From assembly GCF_000721175.1 (NCBI RefSeq), contig NZ_JOEZ01000030.1, positions 89,174 to 153,173 on the forward strand: a DNA stretch of 64,000 nt, given 5' to 3'. Under the pieces are notes generated by a model. The model was not told the origin of the DNA. It did not search any database and saw only the letters and a program-made list of their open reading frames with translations. Numbering within the stretch: the stretch's first letter is position 1; each line of letters opens with the position of its first letter. This document shows, one piece after another, positions 1 through 8,754 of the stretch. The DNA is from Streptomyces anulatus. Its GTDB lineage: Bacteria; Actinomycetota; Actinomycetes; Streptomycetales; Streptomycetaceae. The translations under genes and the position numbers were made by a program.

Positions 1-1134
1 CAGGGGCTCAACCGCTCCACGCTCGCGCGCCAGTTGCTCCTGCGGCGCGAGCCGCTGGACGCCGCCGAGGGGGTGCGGCGCGTGGTCGCACTCCAGGCCC
101 AGCAGCCGGCCTCGCCCTACCTCGCCCTCTGGAACCGGCTCACGGAGTTCGACCCGGCCGGTCTCGACGCGGCGTTCGCGGAGCACGCCGTCGTCAAGGC
201 GACGCTGATGCGGCTGACGCTCCATGCCGTGCACGCCGAGGACCACCCCGCGTTCCGGGAGGCCATGCATCCGGTGGTGCGCGCGTCCCGGCTGAGTACC
301 CGCTTCACCGCGTCCGGGCTGACGGCCGAGGACGCCGACGCGCTGGTCCCCCGGCTGCTGGAGTTCGCGGACCGGCCCCGGACCACCGCCGAGTGCGAGG
401 CCTGGCTGGGCGAACGGCTGGGCGAGCCGCCGAGGCCCGGCGCGTGGTGGGGGCTGCGGCAGTACACACCACTGCTCCACGCGCCCACCGCACCGCCGTG
501 GTCGTTCGGTCACCGCCCCTCGTACATAGCGCCCCGGACCGGTCCCCTGCGGACGGATCCTGGTCCGGAGGCGTCGGCCGCCGCCCTGCGGACGCTGGTC
601 CTGCGCTACCTCTCGGGGTTCGGGCCCGCCTCGGTCGCGGACGTGGCGCAGTTCGCGATGGTCACACGGACCAGGGCGCGGGCGGCGCTGGCGGACCTCG
701 CCGGGCGCCTGGAGCGGCTGACGGGTCCGGAGGGCGAGGAGTTGTTCGACCTGCCGGGCGCCCCGCGTCCGGACGGGACGGAGCCGGCACCGCCACGGCT
801 GATGGCGATGTGGGACAGCGTCCTGCTGGCGTACGCGGATCGCGGCCGGGTCCTCCCGGAGGCGTACCGCAGGATCGTGATCCGGGCGAACGGTGACGTC
901 CTGCCGACGCTGCTGGTCGACGGGTACGTCGCCGGAGTGTGGCGGCCGGTCACCGGGGGCGTGGAGACGACCGCGTTCCACCCCCTGCCCGACGAGGTCT
1001 GGGAGGGGCTCGCCGTCGAGGCCCGGTCGCTGGTGGGGTTCCTCGCCGACCGTGAACCGGAGGTCTACCGGCGCTACGGCCACTGGTGGGGCCGCCTCCC
1101 GGATGCCACCGTGCGGCTGCTGCCCGCGGGCTGA
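1..1134 (+). CDS. winged-helix DNA-binding domain protein (HTH_42/YcaQ-like family), 5'-truncated by window edge
   Basis: The reading frame is open from the first base, where it reads QGLNRSTLARQLLLRR, so the true start lies upstream; the TTG at 34 is not a convincing start because that N-terminal motif is conserved in the family. The motif LNRxTLARQLLL followed by a V..L..LQAQ segment is the signature of actinobacterial winged-helix DNA-binding domain proteins (PF06224, related to the YcaQ crosslink glycosylases). About 378 residues are visible, close to full length. Function is inferred from the family only; no catalytic role can be assigned. Its stop codon overlaps the first base of the inverted-repeat element that follows. 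Confidence 0.85.
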   Translation, partial: QGLNRSTLARQLLLRREPLDAAEGVRRVVALQAQQPASPYLALWNRLTEFDPAGLDAAFAEHAVVKATLMRLTLHAVHAEDHPAFREAMHPVVRASRLSTRFTASGLTAEDADALVPRLLEFADRPRTTAECEAWLGERLGEPPRPGAWWGLRQYTPLLHAPTAPPWSFGHRPSYIAPRTGPLRTDPGPEASAAALRTLVLRYLSGFGPASVADVAQFAMVTRTRARAALADLAGRLERLTGPEGEELFDLPGAPRPDGTEPAPPRLMAMWDSVLLAYADRGRVLPEAYRRIVIRANGDVLPTLLVDGYVAGVWRPVTGGVETTAFHPLPDEVWEGLAVEARSLVGFLADREPEVYRRYGHWWGRLPDATVRLLPAG

Positions 1135-1297
1135 GAGCCTGTCGGGTGGCCTTCGACCGGAAAGCGGACGCGGTCCGGTGCGTTCGATTCCCCGGCGCCG
1201 AGAGGTCCTCGTAGCGGAGCTACCAGGACCTCTCGGCAACGCCGGAAGCGTGCGTGCCAGGGCGTGGCCCCCGGCCAGAGGTCACCCGACAGACTCT
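1134..1297. repeat. 164-bp nested inverted-repeat element (MITE-like)
   Basis: The outer ends are 19-bp imperfect inverted repeats: AGAGCCTGTCGGGTGGCCT at 1134-1152, and at 1279-1297 a sequence whose complement is AGAGTCTGTCGGGTGACCT (17/19 identical). Inside is a long hairpin at 1197-1237 with perfect 13-bp arms (GCCGAGAGGTCCT), one C-C mismatch and a further 5-bp stem GTAGC-GGA-GCTAC. No protein is encoded. Terminal repeats around a non-coding core look like a miniature transposable element or other dispersed repeat. No target-site duplication is obvious, and the left end touches the stop codon of the preceding gene. Confidence 0.65.
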
Positions 1298-1336
1298 GAG
1301 CCGGGAAGCCTGATGCCGGAACCTGCGGACGGATGC

Positions 1337-1352
1337 TCTACAGCCCTGTAGA
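1337..1352. promoter_or_regulatory. BlaI-type operator upstream of tatA-like gene
   Basis: TCTACAGCCCTGTAGA is a perfect palindrome with 7-bp arms and a CC spacer, 70 bp upstream of the tatA-like ATG. BlaI/MecI repressors bind TACA-N-TGTA dyads (family knowledge). The same core occurs in longer form at 3321-3342 beside a blaI-family gene, which supports the assignment. Confidence 0.7.
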
Positions 1353-1422
1353 TTCACTTCTGCCGGGCCGTCAGGGATCCGGATGCCCCGTCGTCCAGTC
1401 CGCTCCAGAGAAAGCAGCAACC

Positions 1423-1626
1423 ATGTTCGGGATCGGCGAGCTCACTCTCCTTCTCCTGGTGATCGTGGCGGTGCTGGCCGTGAAGAGGCTGCCCGAGCTC
1501 ATGCGGTCGGCCGGAAAGGCGGCGCGCATCCTCAAGAGCGAGAAGCAGGCTCTCAAGGACGACGACGGGCCCCGGTCGCCTCGCCGCGTGATCCGCGGCG
1601 AGGCGACCGAACGAGAGACGCCGTAG
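1423..1626 (+). CDS. tatA: twin-arginine translocase TatA/TatE-family subunit
   Basis: 67 residues. An N-terminal MFGIGELTLLLLVIVAVLAV membrane segment is followed by the KRLPELMRSAGKAAR amphipathic helix (the usual LPELxRxxG motif) and a charged tail. TatA proteins oligomerise into the pore that exports folded proteins across the membrane. Streptomyces carry a main tatA elsewhere, so this is probably an accessory paralogue. ATG 1423 places the membrane helix at the N-terminus. A BlaI-like operator upstream suggests regulation together with the neighbouring blaI-M56 pair, with which it converges. Confidence 0.8.
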   Translation: MFGIGELTLLLLVIVAVLAVKRLPELMRSAGKAARILKSEKQALKDDDGPRSPRRVIRGEATERETP

Positions 1627-1782
1627 CCCTGGCGCCGGCCGTCGTCCACCACACTGTGGGCGGGGCGCGGCGGGGCGGGTTCGGACCGGCACGGAACTCT
1701 CGATGCCGGCCGGGCGCGGAACCTCAGGTGGACCCAGGCGGTCGCCGCGCTGGACGCCAGTGGGTCCTGGCCCGGCGGCGTC

Positions 1783-1808
1783 GGCCCGCCGGAGCGGTCC
1801 GGCGGGCC
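1783..1808. terminator. hairpin between convergent tatA-like and M56 genes
   Basis: Perfect 10-bp arms GGCCCGCCGG / CCGGCGGGCC enclose an AGCGGT loop. It sits 13 bp beyond the stop of the leftward M56 gene and 157 bp past the tatA stop. There is no U-tract, as is usual for actinobacterial terminators. Confidence 0.6.
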
Positions 1809-1820
1809 TGACATCCCGCG

Positions 1821-2756
1821 CTACAGCGGCGTCGCCGCCTCCAGGACGAGGAACAGCGCGACGGCCGCGTTCAGCGCGGACAGCGCGGAGACGGTCGTCC
1901 CGGCCGCGGCGACGAACGCGGCCGCGCCGGCCGGGGTGAGGGCGGGGGGCCAGCCGCGGTCCGGCGGCACCGGGCCCAGGAGCGCCGCCACTCGGCGCGG
2001 CACCGGTCCCGCGGCGGCGAAGGCGGCGAAGGCCGTGCCGCCGGGGGCCGGACGGGAGACGAGCGCCGCCTTGCCGACCGCGCGTGCGGTCAGCCGGCGG
2101 TCGCCGGTGACCCGGGCCGCCTCCTCGTCCGCCCAGCGCTCCGTGCTGTAGACCAGGGCCCCGAGCAGCGGCCACAGCAGGGGGTTGACGCAGCCGGCCA
2201 GCCGCGTCGCGAGCAGCAACCGGTGGTGGCGGCCCGCCAGATGGGCCCGTTCGTGTGCGAACAGCGCCCGGCGCTCGGCCGGTTCGAGGGAGGCGAGCAG
2301 GGCGGTGGAGACCATCACCCGCCCCGGGGAGCCGGGGAGCGCGTAGGCGTACGGGACGTCGTCGGGCAGCACGGCGACGCCGTCGCCGCCCGGCAGTGCC
2401 GCGAGCGCCCGGTGGGCCCGCGCCCGGAAGCGGTAATGGCGGTGGACGGTGAACCCGCAGGCCGCCGTGACGGCGACGAGCGCCAGGATGGACGCCTTGC
2501 CCGCGAACGCGTCGTGCGGCACGGCCTCGCGGACCTCGTCGTCGGACCAGCCGTCGGGCAGCGGGTTGCCGGGCAGCTGGGCCGTGCCCACGACCACCAG
2601 CAGTCCGAGGCACACGAGGCTGCAGGAGGCGAGGATCACGGCGACGGTGGTCAGCAGCCGGGCGGCCCTGCGGGGGTGCAGGTGCTGCTCGGCCAGGCGC
2701 GCGATCGGCAACGCGGTCACTGGCAGGACGAGGGGCAGGTAGACGAAGACGCCCAT
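1821..2756 (-). CDS. M56-family membrane zinc metallopeptidase (BlaR1/MecR1 catalytic-domain type)
   Basis: 311 residues from ATG 2756, two bases after the stop of the blaI-family gene, so the two are one operon. Hydrophobic segments lie at about residues 3-20, 33-58, 88-102 and near the C-terminus. The HERAH zinc motif is at 168-172, with a downstream glutamate in the STERWADEEAAR stretch. In BlaR1/MecR1 systems such a protease leads to inactivation of its partner BlaI repressor. This protein lacks a penicillin-binding sensor domain, so the signal it detects is unknown. Confidence 0.85.
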   Translation of the reverse strand: MGVFVYLPLVLPVTALPIARLAEQHLHPRRAARLLTTVAVILASCSLVCLGLLVVVGTAQLPGNPLPDGWSDDEVREAVPHDAFAGKASILALVAVTAACGFTVHRHYRFRARAHRALAALPGGDGVAVLPDDVPYAYALPGSPGRVMVSTALLASLEPAERRALFAHERAHLAGRHHRLLLATRLAGCVNPLLWPLLGALVYSTERWADEEAARVTGDRRLTARAVGKAALVSRPAPGGTAFAAFAAAGPVPRRVAALLGPVPPDRGWPPALTPAGAAAFVAAAGTTVSALSALNAAVALFLVLEAATPL

Positions 2757-2758
2757 CG

Positions 2759-3190
2759 TCAGCGCTCCGGCCGGTCCGAGGGCGCCCCGGGGCCGTCGGG
2801 ACCGCTCTCGGCGAGCAGGGCCCGCAGGAGCTCCTCGTCGTGCGGGGAGAGGACGGAGACGAAGCTGGAGAGCACCGCGTCGCGGTCGCTCTGCTTGTCG
2901 AGGAGCCGGCGCATCCGCAGGGCGGCGAGCCCCGCCTCGTTCGCCACGGGCTCCCACAGGACGGGGCGCCCCCGTCCGGTGCGTGTGACCGCCTGCTTGG
3001 CGTGCAGTCTCGTCAGGATCGTGATGACGGTGCTGTACGACAGGCCCGCGCCGAGCCGATCCAGCACCCAAGCGGCGGTCACCGGCTCGCTCGCCCCGCC
3101 CAGCACCGACAGCACCTGGGCCTCCAGCTCGCCCTGGCCACGCCTGCGGACAGGCGCTTCCCGCTCGCCACCGGCTCCTTCGGCGTCCAC
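2759..3190 (-). CDS. BlaI/MecI/CopY-family transcriptional repressor
   Basis: 143 residues from GTG 3190. A winged helix spans about residues 18-85 (GELEAQVLSVLGG, VLDRLGAGLSYSTVITILTRL), followed by a C-terminal dimerisation region. It is the first gene of a two-gene operon with the M56 protease. The 22-bp palindrome 131 bp upstream (3321-3342) and a second copy before the tatA-like gene are probable binding sites. By analogy with BlaI, proteolysis by the M56 partner would release repression of itself, terD and tatA. Confidence 0.88.
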   Translation of the reverse strand: MDAEGAGGEREAPVRRRGQGELEAQVLSVLGGASEPVTAAWVLDRLGAGLSYSTVITILTRLHAKQAVTRTGRGRPVLWEPVANEAGLAALRMRRLLDKQSDRDAVLSSFVSVLSPHDEELLRALLAESGPDGPGAPSDRPER

Positions 3191-3320
3191 GGCCCGACCC
3201 CTTTTCTCCGTTCGGCCGCCCGGGCGTGGCGCTTCGCCTGCCGGGCATCAAGAAATCGTATCCAGCCTGCGGCGGGACCGGCCACCGACCGGGGTCGGGC
3301 CGCTCGCCTCCTGGCCCCGA

Positions 3321-3342
3321 AAATCTACAGTGCTGTAGATTT
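3321..3342. promoter_or_regulatory. BlaI-type operator in blaI/terD divergent region
   Basis: Perfect 22-bp palindrome: AAATCTACAG, TG spacer, CTGTAGATTT. It lies 131 bp upstream of the blaI start and 87 bp upstream of terD, so it could control both directions. The 7-bp core arms are identical to those of the site at 1337-1352; only the two-base spacer differs. Confidence 0.75.
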
Positions 3343-3428
3343 CATCCCGGACCGCAGCGTGTCCGCGCCGTCACCCGTGGCGTGGCCGCCACCACGTGAA
3401 CACCCGTCACCGCACAAGGGAGAACATC

Positions 3429-4004
3429 ATGGGCGTCAGCCTCGCCAAGGGCGGAAACGTCTCGCTGAGCAAGGAGGCTCCCGGGCTGACCGCGATCCTC
3501 GTGGGTCTCGGCTGGGACGTCCGCACCACCACAGGCACCGACTACGACCTGGACGCGAGCGCGCTGCTCTGCGACGAGGCGGGCAAGGTGCAGTCCAACG
3601 AGCACTTCATCTTCTACAACAACCTGAAGAGCCCCGACGGTTCGGTCGAGCACACCGGCGACAACCTCACCGGTGAGGGCGAGGGCGACGACGAGATCGT
3701 CAAGGTCGACCTCGCCTCGGTGCCCGCGACCGTCGCGAAGATCGTGTTCCCGGTGTCGATCCACGAGGCGGAAGGCCGGGGCCAGAGCTTCGGCCAGGTG
3801 CGCAACGCGTACATCCGTGTGGTGAACCAGGCGGGCGGCGCGGAGATCGCCCGCTACGACCTGAGCGAGGACGCCTCCACCGAGACGGCGATGGTCTTCG
3901 GTGAGCTGTACCGGCACGGCGCCGAGTGGAAGTTCCGCGCGGTCGGGCAGGGTTACGCATCCGGCCTGAGCGGCATCGTCGCCGATTTCGGCGTCACTCT
4001 CTGA
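3429..4004 (+). CDS. TerD-family stress protein
   Basis: 191 residues, the classical TerD length. The start ATG 3429 follows a GGGAGAACATC ribosome site and gives the conserved [20 protein letters not shown]-terminus. The [11 protein letters not shown] and [15 protein letters not shown] segments are the acidic loops that bind calcium in TerD proteins. Such proteins are linked to tellurite, oxidative and envelope stress, and in Streptomyces to development; the exact role is unresolved. It diverges from blaI across a BlaI-like palindrome and is followed by a paralogue, so regulation by BlaI is likely. Confidence 0.92.
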   Translation: MGVSLAKGGNVSLSKEAPGLTAILVGLGWDVRTTTGTDYDLDASALLCDEAGKVQSNEHFIFYNNLKSPDGSVEHTGDNLTGEGEGDDEIVKVDLASVPATVAKIVFPVSIHEAEGRGQSFGQVRNAYIRVVNQAGGAEIARYDLSEDASTETAMVFGELYRHGAEWKFRAVGQGYASGLSGIVADFGVTL

Positions 4005-4076
4005 GCCGCCGGGCTCCGGACAGCACCGCACGACCACCGAAGCCATCACAGGCACCCAGTCACCGAAGGCGGAACG

Positions 4077-4658
4077 ATGACGATCAACCTCACCAAGGGC
4101 CAGCAGGTCAGCCTCACCAAGTCCGGCGGCGGCGAACTCGGCGTCGTACGGATGGGTCTGGGCTGGAAGTCCGCTCCCCGTAAGGGATTTCTGGCGCGGC
4201 TGACCGCCCGCGAGATCGACCTGGACGCCTCGGCGGTGCTCTTCGCGGGCCCGGACCCGCAGGACGTGGTCTTCTTCCAGCACCTGACCAGTGACGACGG
4301 TTCGGTCCAGCACACCGGGGACAACCGGGTCGGCGGGGCGGGCCAGGGTGGCGACGACGAGTCCATCGTCGTCGACCTGCGGCGCGTGCCGGTCCATGTG
4401 GACCAGATCGTCTTCACGGTGAACTCGTTCACCGGCCAGACCTTCGAGGAGGTCGAGGCGGCCTTCTGCCGTCTGGTCGACGAGAGCAACGGCCAGGAGC
4501 TGGCCCGGTACACGCTGACCGGCGGCGGGCGGCACACCGCCCAGATCATGGCCAAGGTCCAGCGGACCGGCTCGGGCTGGCAGATGACCGCGATCGGCGC
4601 GGCGGCGGACGGGCGGACCTTCCAGGACCTCATGCCCGCGGTCGTGCAGCACCTCTAG
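4077..4658 (+). CDS. TerD-family protein (paralogue)
   Basis: 193 residues, beginning MTINLTKGQQVSLTKSGGG. It shares the TerD fold motifs EIDLDASAVLF, HTGDNRVGG and DDESIVVDL with the protein encoded 72 bp upstream, but carries a basic insertion (WKSAPRKGFLARLTARE) near residues 32-48, seen in the second class of actinobacterial TerD proteins. The two genes are probably co-transcribed. Function is inferred from the family: calcium-binding, stress-associated cytoplasmic protein. Confidence 0.9.
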   Translation: MTINLTKGQQVSLTKSGGGELGVVRMGLGWKSAPRKGFLARLTAREIDLDASAVLFAGPDPQDVVFFQHLTSDDGSVQHTGDNRVGGAGQGGDDESIVVDLRRVPVHVDQIVFTVNSFTGQTFEEVEAAFCRLVDESNGQELARYTLTGGGRHTAQIMAKVQRTGSGWQMTAIGAAADGRTFQDLMPAVVQHL

Positions 4659-4757
4659 GACGCCTCACCGGACAGCGGCGGGGGTGTCGTACGGGTCACG
4701 TGCGCACCCCCGCGGGCAGCCGTACGGACCACCCACAGGTATGGACCGAGGAACAGC

Positions 4758-5516
4758 ATGGGCAGACCTTCCCGGCTCGGGGACGAGGACAGATCCGACT
4801 ACGTGAGCGCACTCGACGAGGTGATCGGCTCCCCGGAGATCCGACAGCTGCTCGAACGCTCGGGAGTCCCCGGCGACCGGCTGCGCGTCCGGGGCCTGGC
4901 GGCCGTCGCGTACACCACCGCGGCCTCCGACGCCGAGTACCGGCGGTACGCGGCCCTGCGGCGGCAGGCGCGCGGCGCGCGACGGGACGCCGGGATGTCG
5001 CCGCTCTCCGGGCCGGGCGATCAGGAGCGGCCGGGTGCGGGGGTGCTGGCGGTCCTCGGGGTGCTGACGCCGGTGCTCGCCGCCGTGGCCGCGGCGACGT
5101 TCCTGCTCCTCGGGTACGGGCTGCGACTCGCCGAGGCACTGCCCGACCTGGCGGGCACCCTGGTCGGCGTCGGCTGGCTCAGTCTGGTGGTCGCGGGAGC
5201 CACGGGCCTGGTCAGCGTCGTCGCCCTCTACCGCAAGGCGGCGAAGCAGCCGGCGGGCGGCACGGCATCCGGGCCCGACCGGTCCCCGGCTCTCGAAGAC
5301 TCCCGTGAGGCCTGGCTCGCGGCGCTGCGCGACCGGGGGATCCGGCCGTTCCTCCTCCAGGAGCTCGCCGAGGCGGCGGTGCCCGCGCGGGGGCCGGGCG
5401 CGGGCCACGGCTCCCGTTTCAGCTCACCGGCGTTCGCAGGACCTGACTACTCCGGTCCCGGCTTCGACGGCTCCGGCGGGCCCGTCCCGCGGCGGCCCGG
5501 ACCAGCGCGGCCATGA
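4758..5516 (+). CDS. hypothetical membrane protein next to terD genes
   Basis: 252 residues, family not recognised. The N-terminal 90 residues are charged and helical (YVSALDEVIGSPEIRQLLERSG); two hydrophobic segments follow at about residues 93-120 and 128-155. A basic linker leads to a C-terminal LRDRGIRPFLLQELAEA helix and a Gly/Pro-rich tail. The arrangement suggests two membrane helices with both ends on one side. It may belong to the terD transcription unit (99-bp gap). The last 98 bp overlap the convergent hydrolase gene, so the tail may not be conserved. Confidence 0.6.
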   Translation: MGRPSRLGDEDRSDYVSALDEVIGSPEIRQLLERSGVPGDRLRVRGLAAVAYTTAASDAEYRRYAALRRQARGARRDAGMSPLSGPGDQERPGAGVLAVLGVLTPVLAAVAAATFLLLGYGLRLAEALPDLAGTLVGVGWLSLVVAGATGLVSVVALYRKAAKQPAGGTASGPDRSPALEDSREAWLAALRDRGIRPFLLQELAEAAVPARGPGAGHGSRFSSPAFAGPDYSGPGFDGSGGPVPRRPGPARP

Positions 5517-6168
5517 CCCGGGTGTCCTCGCCCATCTCCGGGTGCCACTGCACCCCGAGCACCAGGCTCCCGTGCCCGGGGAGCTCCAGGGCCTCCACCG
5601 TCCCGTCGGGTGCGTGCGCCGAGGCCACCAGACCGGCGCCGAGGCGGTCGACCGCCTGGTGGTGGTAGGCGGGGACCACGGCGGTCTCCGGCACGGCGTC
5701 CGCGTACGCGGTACCGGGCACGGGGGTCACCGGGTGGCTGCCGAAGACGCCGGGGCCGCCGGTGTGGTCGTCCAGATGCTGGTGCAGGGTGCCGCCGAGG
5801 GCGACGTTCAACAGCTGCATGCCCCGGCAGATGCCGAGCAGGGGGACCTGCCGCGCGATCGCCGCGCGGATCAACGCCAGTTCCCAGGCGTCGCGTTCGC
5901 GGGCCGGGGGGCCGGTACGGGGGTCGGCGACCGCTCCGTACCGCGCCGGCTCCACGTCCGCTCCCCCGGCGATCACCAGCCCGTCCAGGGCGGCGACGGT
6001 GTCCCGGGCCGCGTCCGGCGCGTCGTCGGGCGGCAGCAGCACCGCGAGTCCGCCCGCCGCCCGGACGAGTCGGGGATAGCCGGCGGGCAGCAGCACCGCC
6101 GGCATCTCCCACACACCCCAGCGGGCCGGGTCCTGATAGGTGCTGATGCCGATGACGGGCCGGGGCAT
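5419..6168 (-). CDS. gamma-glutamyl-gamma-aminobutyrate hydrolase family protein (PuuD-like)
   Basis: 249 residues, class I glutamine-amidotransferase fold (peptidase C26). The nucleophile is Cys114 in LGICRGMQ, with His209 and Glu211 in VQWHPE. PuuD-type enzymes hydrolyse gamma-glutamyl amides to release glutamate and the free amino acid. Its place beside a permease, a glnA4-like ligase, an aldehyde dehydrogenase and an SDR suggests it removes the glutamyl group at the end of the pathway, here plausibly gamma-glutamylglycine. It is transcribed with the permease upstream (93-bp gap). Confidence 0.88.
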   Translation of the reverse strand: MPRPVIGISTYQDPARWGVWEMPAVLLPAGYPRLVRAAGGLAVLLPPDDAPDAARDTVAALDGLVIAGGADVEPARYGAVADPRTGPPARERDAWELALIRAAIARQVPLLGICRGMQLLNVALGGTLHQHLDDHTGGPGVFGSHPVTPVPGTAYADAVPETAVVPAYHHQAVDRLGAGLVASAHAPDGTVEALELPGHGSLVLGVQWHPEMGEDTRVMAALVRAAAGRARRSRRSRDRSSQVLRTPVS

Positions 6169-6261
6169 GGAACGTACTCCTTCGGGTCGGGGTGATCACG
6201 TGGTCGCTTTCAGGGGGCGGGCCCCCGCCTCCGGAGGCGGGGGCCCGTCGCCCGGGCGGGC

Positions 6262-7731
<1,470 letters not shown>

Positions 7732-7749
7732 GAGCGCTCCCGATGTCTG

Positions 7750-7772
7750 TCGACTCCGCCGACGGGAGTCGA
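7750..7772. promoter_or_regulatory. inverted repeat just upstream of permease
   Basis: TCGACTCC / GGAGTCGA arms (8 bp) with a 7-base loop, 18 bp upstream of the permease start. It could be an mRNA leader hairpin or an operator. Confidence 0.35.
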
Positions 7773-7787
7773 TGGCACTGCGTCGGT

Positions 7788-7811
7788 CAAAGGTTCGTCG
7801 GCACACCTTTG
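7788..7811. promoter_or_regulatory. CAAAGGT-N10-ACCTTTG dyad upstream of permease
   Basis: Perfect 7-bp arms separated by 10 bases, 56 bp before the permease ATG. The size and position suit a dimeric regulator such as the adjacent GntR-family protein. This is inferred from symmetry alone. Confidence 0.4.
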
Positions 7812-7901
7812 TGGAACGTGGGGGCGAATGGCAAGGGCCGTGCGTTGAAGAGTGGTTACGGATTCGACTCCGCGCCGCTCGCCGCTCAAGCGCGCCGGGG
7901 C

Positions 7902-8681
7902 TCAGGCGAGGAAGCCGCGCAGCAGCGCCGCCGTGCCGCCGCAGTGCTCGCGCATCATCTCGCGCGCCGCGTCCGCGTCCCGGTCGAGCACCGCCTCGAC
8001 GACGGCCGCGTGCTGCCGCTGGGAGTGCTCCAGGTTGCGCACCAGCAGCGGGATGCAGTCCAGCAGTTCGTTGAGGGTGGCCCGGACCGCGGCGTACTGG
8101 GCGGCGAGCGTACGAGAGCCGGAGAGTTCGGCGAGCGTGAGGTGGAGCAGGGTGTCCTGGCGGCGGTAGTCCTCCAGCCGGGCGCCCTGCGTCGCGTCGA
8201 GCGCGACCCGCAGCCGGGTCTCGCCGTCCGCCGGGAGCCGCTCGGCGCACAGGCCCGCCGCCCCGGCCTCCAGCACCTCGCGGAAGCGCAGGGTGTCCTC
8301 CACGTCGACGGCGGCGATGCGGCGGCGCAGTTCGTCGCCGCCGCCGGGGGCGGCGGTGCGCGGCAGGACGAACGTTCCTCCGTAGCGGCCGCGGCGGCTC
8401 TCGACCATGCCCTGGTCCTGGAGGACCTTGAGGACCTCGCGCAGGGTCACCCGGCTGATCCTCAGGTGCTGGGACAACTCGCGCTCGGACGGGAGGCGTT
8501 CACCCGGCGGGACCAGGCCGAGGCGCAGGAGCTGGAGGATCTGCTCCAGCGCCTCCTCGAAGCCGTTGCCCGCGCGGACCGGTCGCAGCACGGAGGCCGG
8601 CCGGGCGGCCGGCACGTCGCACCCCTCCCCCGCCGCCCCTACCGCCGGACGGGTGTCGTCCGCTCTTCTCCTCGTGACCAC
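7902..8681 (-). CDS. GntR/FadR-family transcriptional regulator of the ethanolamine-type cluster
   Basis: 259 residues. An N-terminal winged helix at about 35-105 (PPGERLPSERELSQHLRISRVTLREVLKVLQDQGMV broken over two helices) is followed by an all-helical FCD ligand-binding domain (RFREVLEAGAAGLCAERL, HLTLAELSGSRTL, HAAVVEAVLDRD). FCD regulators bind small acids. It is divergent from the glnA4-like gene across 73 bp and precedes the permease, so it probably controls both. A 30-residue N-terminal extension precedes the HTH; a later start is possible. Confidence 0.87.
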   Translation of the reverse strand: MVTRRRADDTRPAVGAAGEGCDVPAARPASVLRPVRAGNGFEEALEQILQLLRLGLVPPGERLPSERELSQHLRISRVTLREVLKVLQDQGMVESRRGRYGGTFVLPRTAAPGGGDELRRRIAAVDVEDTLRFREVLEAGAAGLCAERLPADGETRLRVALDATQGARLEDYRRQDTLLHLTLAELSGSRTLAAQYAAVRATLNELLDCIPLLVRNLEHSQRQHAAVVEAVLDRDADAAREMMREHCGGTAALLRGFLA

Positions 8682-8723
8682 TGGCGGATCCCCTTCCCAA
8701 GCAATGGTTCTCTGTCATACCTT

Positions 8724-8751
8724 ATGCCTCCCGGTTCACCCAAGGAGGCAT
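8724..8751 (+). promoter_or_regulatory. hairpin sequestering the ribosome-binding site of the glnA4-like gene
   Basis: ATGCCTCC (8724-8731) and GGAGGCAT (8744-8751) form a perfect 8-bp stem with a 12-base loop. The right arm contains the GGAGG ribosome site (8744-8748) for the GTG start at 8755. Folding would hide the ribosome site, so translation could be controlled by structure, a protein or a ligand. Confidence 0.5.
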
Positions 8752-8754
8752 CCC

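Noticed and set aside
1354..3251. Long minus-strand frames extending upstream of the M56 protease start
   Set aside because: They run through the blaI gene out of frame; ATG 2756 directly after the blaI stop gives the proper membrane start.
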